From: Anoplopoma fimbria | Lineage: Eukaryota; Chordata; Actinopteri; Perciformes; Anoplopomatidae | Direction of reading: 5' to 3' | Length of the DNA: 64,000 nt | Assembly: GCF_027596085.1 (NCBI RefSeq) | Contig: NC_072460.1 | Coordinates: 1,108,593-1,172,592 of the forward strand | In this document: positions 61,601 to 64,000 of the stretch, piece after piece | Position numbering within the stretch: the stretch's first letter is position 1 | How the letters are laid out: the number at the start of each line of letters is the position of its first letter | Translations under genes and position numbers: made by a program | The notes under the pieces: generated by a model | Databases searched by the model: none | Told to the model about the DNA's origin: nothing | The model's input: the letters and a program-made list of their open reading frames with translations, nothing else

Positions 61601-64000
61601 AGCCAGCCACACAGCACTGACCGCTGGAGGACTGATTCCCATATCCTCATCCTGTAATTTGACCACTCTCAGCCCCGCTCATCCTCCTTCTCATCAGTCA
61701 TATTCTGTGTTGTGTTTCTTGTCCTTTTTGTTCTCACTACATCTCTCTCAATAACTTTGTTTCTATCCCATGCCCTTCTCTCTTCTTCCCCTCTGTACTC
61801 CCACTTCTCTCCTGGGAATGAATGAATGAATGAATGTATGAATGTATGTATATATATATATATCCGCCCAGGGTTTAGTTTTCGATACAATATCATTGTA
61901 GAATTATCATTTATTTTAAACTAGTATCTCCTCTAAGTGTCTCACTTCATGCCGTAAACATAAAAGCAACAAAATACAATACCTTTATAATTGCAAAACG
62001 TCTATATTGTGAGTTATACTCGGTAATTACCACAAAGCTGATATTCCATTTTTAAATACTGGATTTCAAGATTAAACCCAACCGCCCACTTTAAAAGAAC
62101 ATTTTCCACCGAGACCCTTCACGCACCCTCTTATGACCCTCATCCCCCCCCACCCAGTAATGGCCATGTTCTTTCACTCCCTATCTCTGTATGGAGAGGA
62201 CCAGGGGTCAGTTTGGGTCCACGCTCATCGAGTGTTTCTCTTTCATCACCAACATGTACAAGGCTTTGATAAGAAACTCTTTTTTCCGTCATAAATCTCA
62301 GAGTCATAAAACTCCATCTGAATGTCGCATTGGAAGCATATTTTCTTTACAATAGAGGGTTCTCAAATGATTTGCACTCTGATTCCTCACATTTTAGCAA
62401 TGTTTTATCTTGCAGGTCTGAGTCTGAGAGAAAAGAAGTGTAACAAATCATCTGGTCTGCCAACATCATGATCTAGAGGGACGGTGTTTGTTAGAGAAAG
62501 GGCATGTGAACTTCAAAATGCAGCAGCAGAGGAGGATGTACTGCCACTGTCCAAAGGCCTGCCAACCCCCTCCATTTCCTCCGGTTTCTGCAGTGCCACT
62601 AAAGATAGCTTAAGGGCAGAGAATGAGGAAGTACCAAAGTTCAAATAATCAGTAAATGCGAGCAAGCCGGATTGTACCACAGCCTGCTCTGCCACTGCCT
62701 CATCTGTCTTTTCTCCTTTCTCATGATGGGTTCTGTCCTTCTATCTGTTACTTTTTGTCTATTTCAATTTGTGTTCATGTGTTTCCTTTCTTCCAGTTTT
62801 GTCTCCCTGTTCTCTTGCAAAGGAAAACCAGCTTTCCCTTATTGCATTGTAATAGGATCCCTAATGACAAACAAACAAATACGCTGCTCTGTTTATGTCC
62901 TTTTGTCAACCACAAAAACGTCCTAGTGGGTGCACAGCCACGTCTCCTTACACGAAGATTAGATAGAGGCGGCTACAGAATGACACAGACTTTCAATTAC
63001 CATTCAGGGCAATGTCACAACACAAAGCAAGAATCTCTAGATCACACAAAGGCTTGAAGGAATGTGTTTGTGTACAGTAAGCCAGAGCACGTACCAGTAC
63101 AGCTGCCTGTAGCATCCTGTGAGGAACTACTGGCAGCCACGGTGGGATTTAGGCATGTGCGAGAGGACACACAGAAGAGTTTTGCTTGTTGAAAACAACA
63201 ATGTTTTCACCTAAAGAGGTAAGTGTAAATGTTGCAATAGTACCAGTTATATCAGAACTGAAAATAATTTCTTCATTGAATTAAGAGCAACGAATGGCAC
63301 TGAAGGCTTTTCTCCATAGAAAAGAGGTTTTCACTCTCTACACTCCCTTCGGTAAGAGTGTGAGTGACAGATGGTTCATTCAATCCCCTGCCACATATTT
63401 TTTTTAAAGTGCTCTCCCTTTTCCAAACAGTTTCCAATGATGACTTCTCAGATGGTTCTGTGTAACAAACCATCTGGCCAGTCAGGTTTGACTTTCAATG
63501 CCTCACTTGCACACATTTAAAAATGTGTTTTTGTGACTTGAATTGACCAATGCATTTCCTAAACTGCTATGTTGCACTGTCAAGTGGTTTTGCTCAATCT
63601 CGAGTTTCTTAAGTGCACAATACACAGTATCTCTCTTTCCATCACTGTTAAGGTTTTCAAACATGCTCTTTACTTTAATAAACTAATATAAACACAGGAT
63701 GGGATACAATGATTTTTGACGACAGAAATGTAAGATATAGATGTAGGAAAATACAAGAGAAAAAGACAGAAGAGGACAAACAGGGAGGTGTAGAAACAGG
63801 TACACAGGGATGTAGAGATATATGGCTACAGACAGATTCAAAGAGAGAGACTCTAAAAGATAAGAAAGACAAAGGAGGACTACAGCAGGCAGGTTGGCAT
63901 GAAGGTAGGCAAACTAGCAAACTGGCTTTCAGAGGAATAATCATGATTCATGTACTTTGTTAAATAGAGGAAAAAAGTAAGGGCTAGACAAAACACACAC

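Larger units (their letters stand above)
43791..64000. other. Gene-free 20 kb, most simply prkar2a intron 1
   Basis: From prkar2a exon 2 to the window end I find no exon with family similarity on either strand, no CpG-rich first exon and no complete transposon. Contents noted are simple repeats (46075-46129 GA, 49051-49099 AT palindromes, 50446-50503 GT, 61816-61863 GAATG/TA), a short inverted and tandem repeat at 44267-44345, pyrimidine-rich stretches (47390-47830, 55480-55930) and one LINE-tail fragment at 58613. Exon 1 of prkar2a must lie to the right, making the intron at least 20 kb. Confidence 0.6.

Overview
The window is vertebrate nuclear DNA, almost certainly a ray-finned (probably percomorph) fish. 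Small exons with GT-AG introns encode clear orthologues of human genes. The DNA is rich in CA/GT and GA microsatellites, AT-rich minisatellites, and short retrotransposon and DNA-transposon debris typical of teleosts. There are no prokaryotic, viral or CRISPR features.

Six protein-coding genes can be assembled exon by exon with consistent reading phases unless noted. From left to right they are: ifrd2 (minus, 141-8642, last exon outside the window); amt, the glycine cleavage T-protein (minus, 11952-18976, complete, 9 exons); an LSMEM-family single-pass membrane protein, probably lsmem2 (plus, 21294-22544, with a one-base phase problem at its first junction); a hyaluronidase, best read as hyal3 (minus, 23320-25834, 6 coding exons); naa80, the actin N-terminal acetyltransferase (minus, 26974-27978, no in-frame ATG visible); and prkar2a, the type II-alpha regulatory subunit of protein kinase A (minus, exons 2-10 at 34040-43758). 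The roughly 20 kb from 43759 to 64000 has no recognisable exon and is best explained as prkar2a intron 1, with exon 1 beyond the window.

The genes are mostly housekeeping or signalling genes and are not functionally one system. In human, LSMEM2, IFRD2, HYAL3 and NAA80 form one tight cluster on 3p21.3, while AMT and PRKAR2A lie farther away on the same arm. Here amt sits between ifrd2 and lsmem2, and prkar2a follows naa80.

I found no undescribed biological system. The most unusual property is where the simple repeats sit. They directly abut splice sites or stop codons in most of the genes: a (GT)n fused to the ifrd2 exon 1 donor; a minisatellite that multiplies the lsmem2 donor; a (TG)n acceptor in hyal3; (CT)n acceptors in prkar2a; and (CA)n just after the amt and prkar2a stop codons. 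A transposon-like end also appears to supply the acceptor tract of hyal3 exon 2. Other notable items are a 1.2 kb ten-base-periodic AT minisatellite in amt intron 1 and a ZNF143/YY1-like promoter element at 31.5 kb with no obvious gene.
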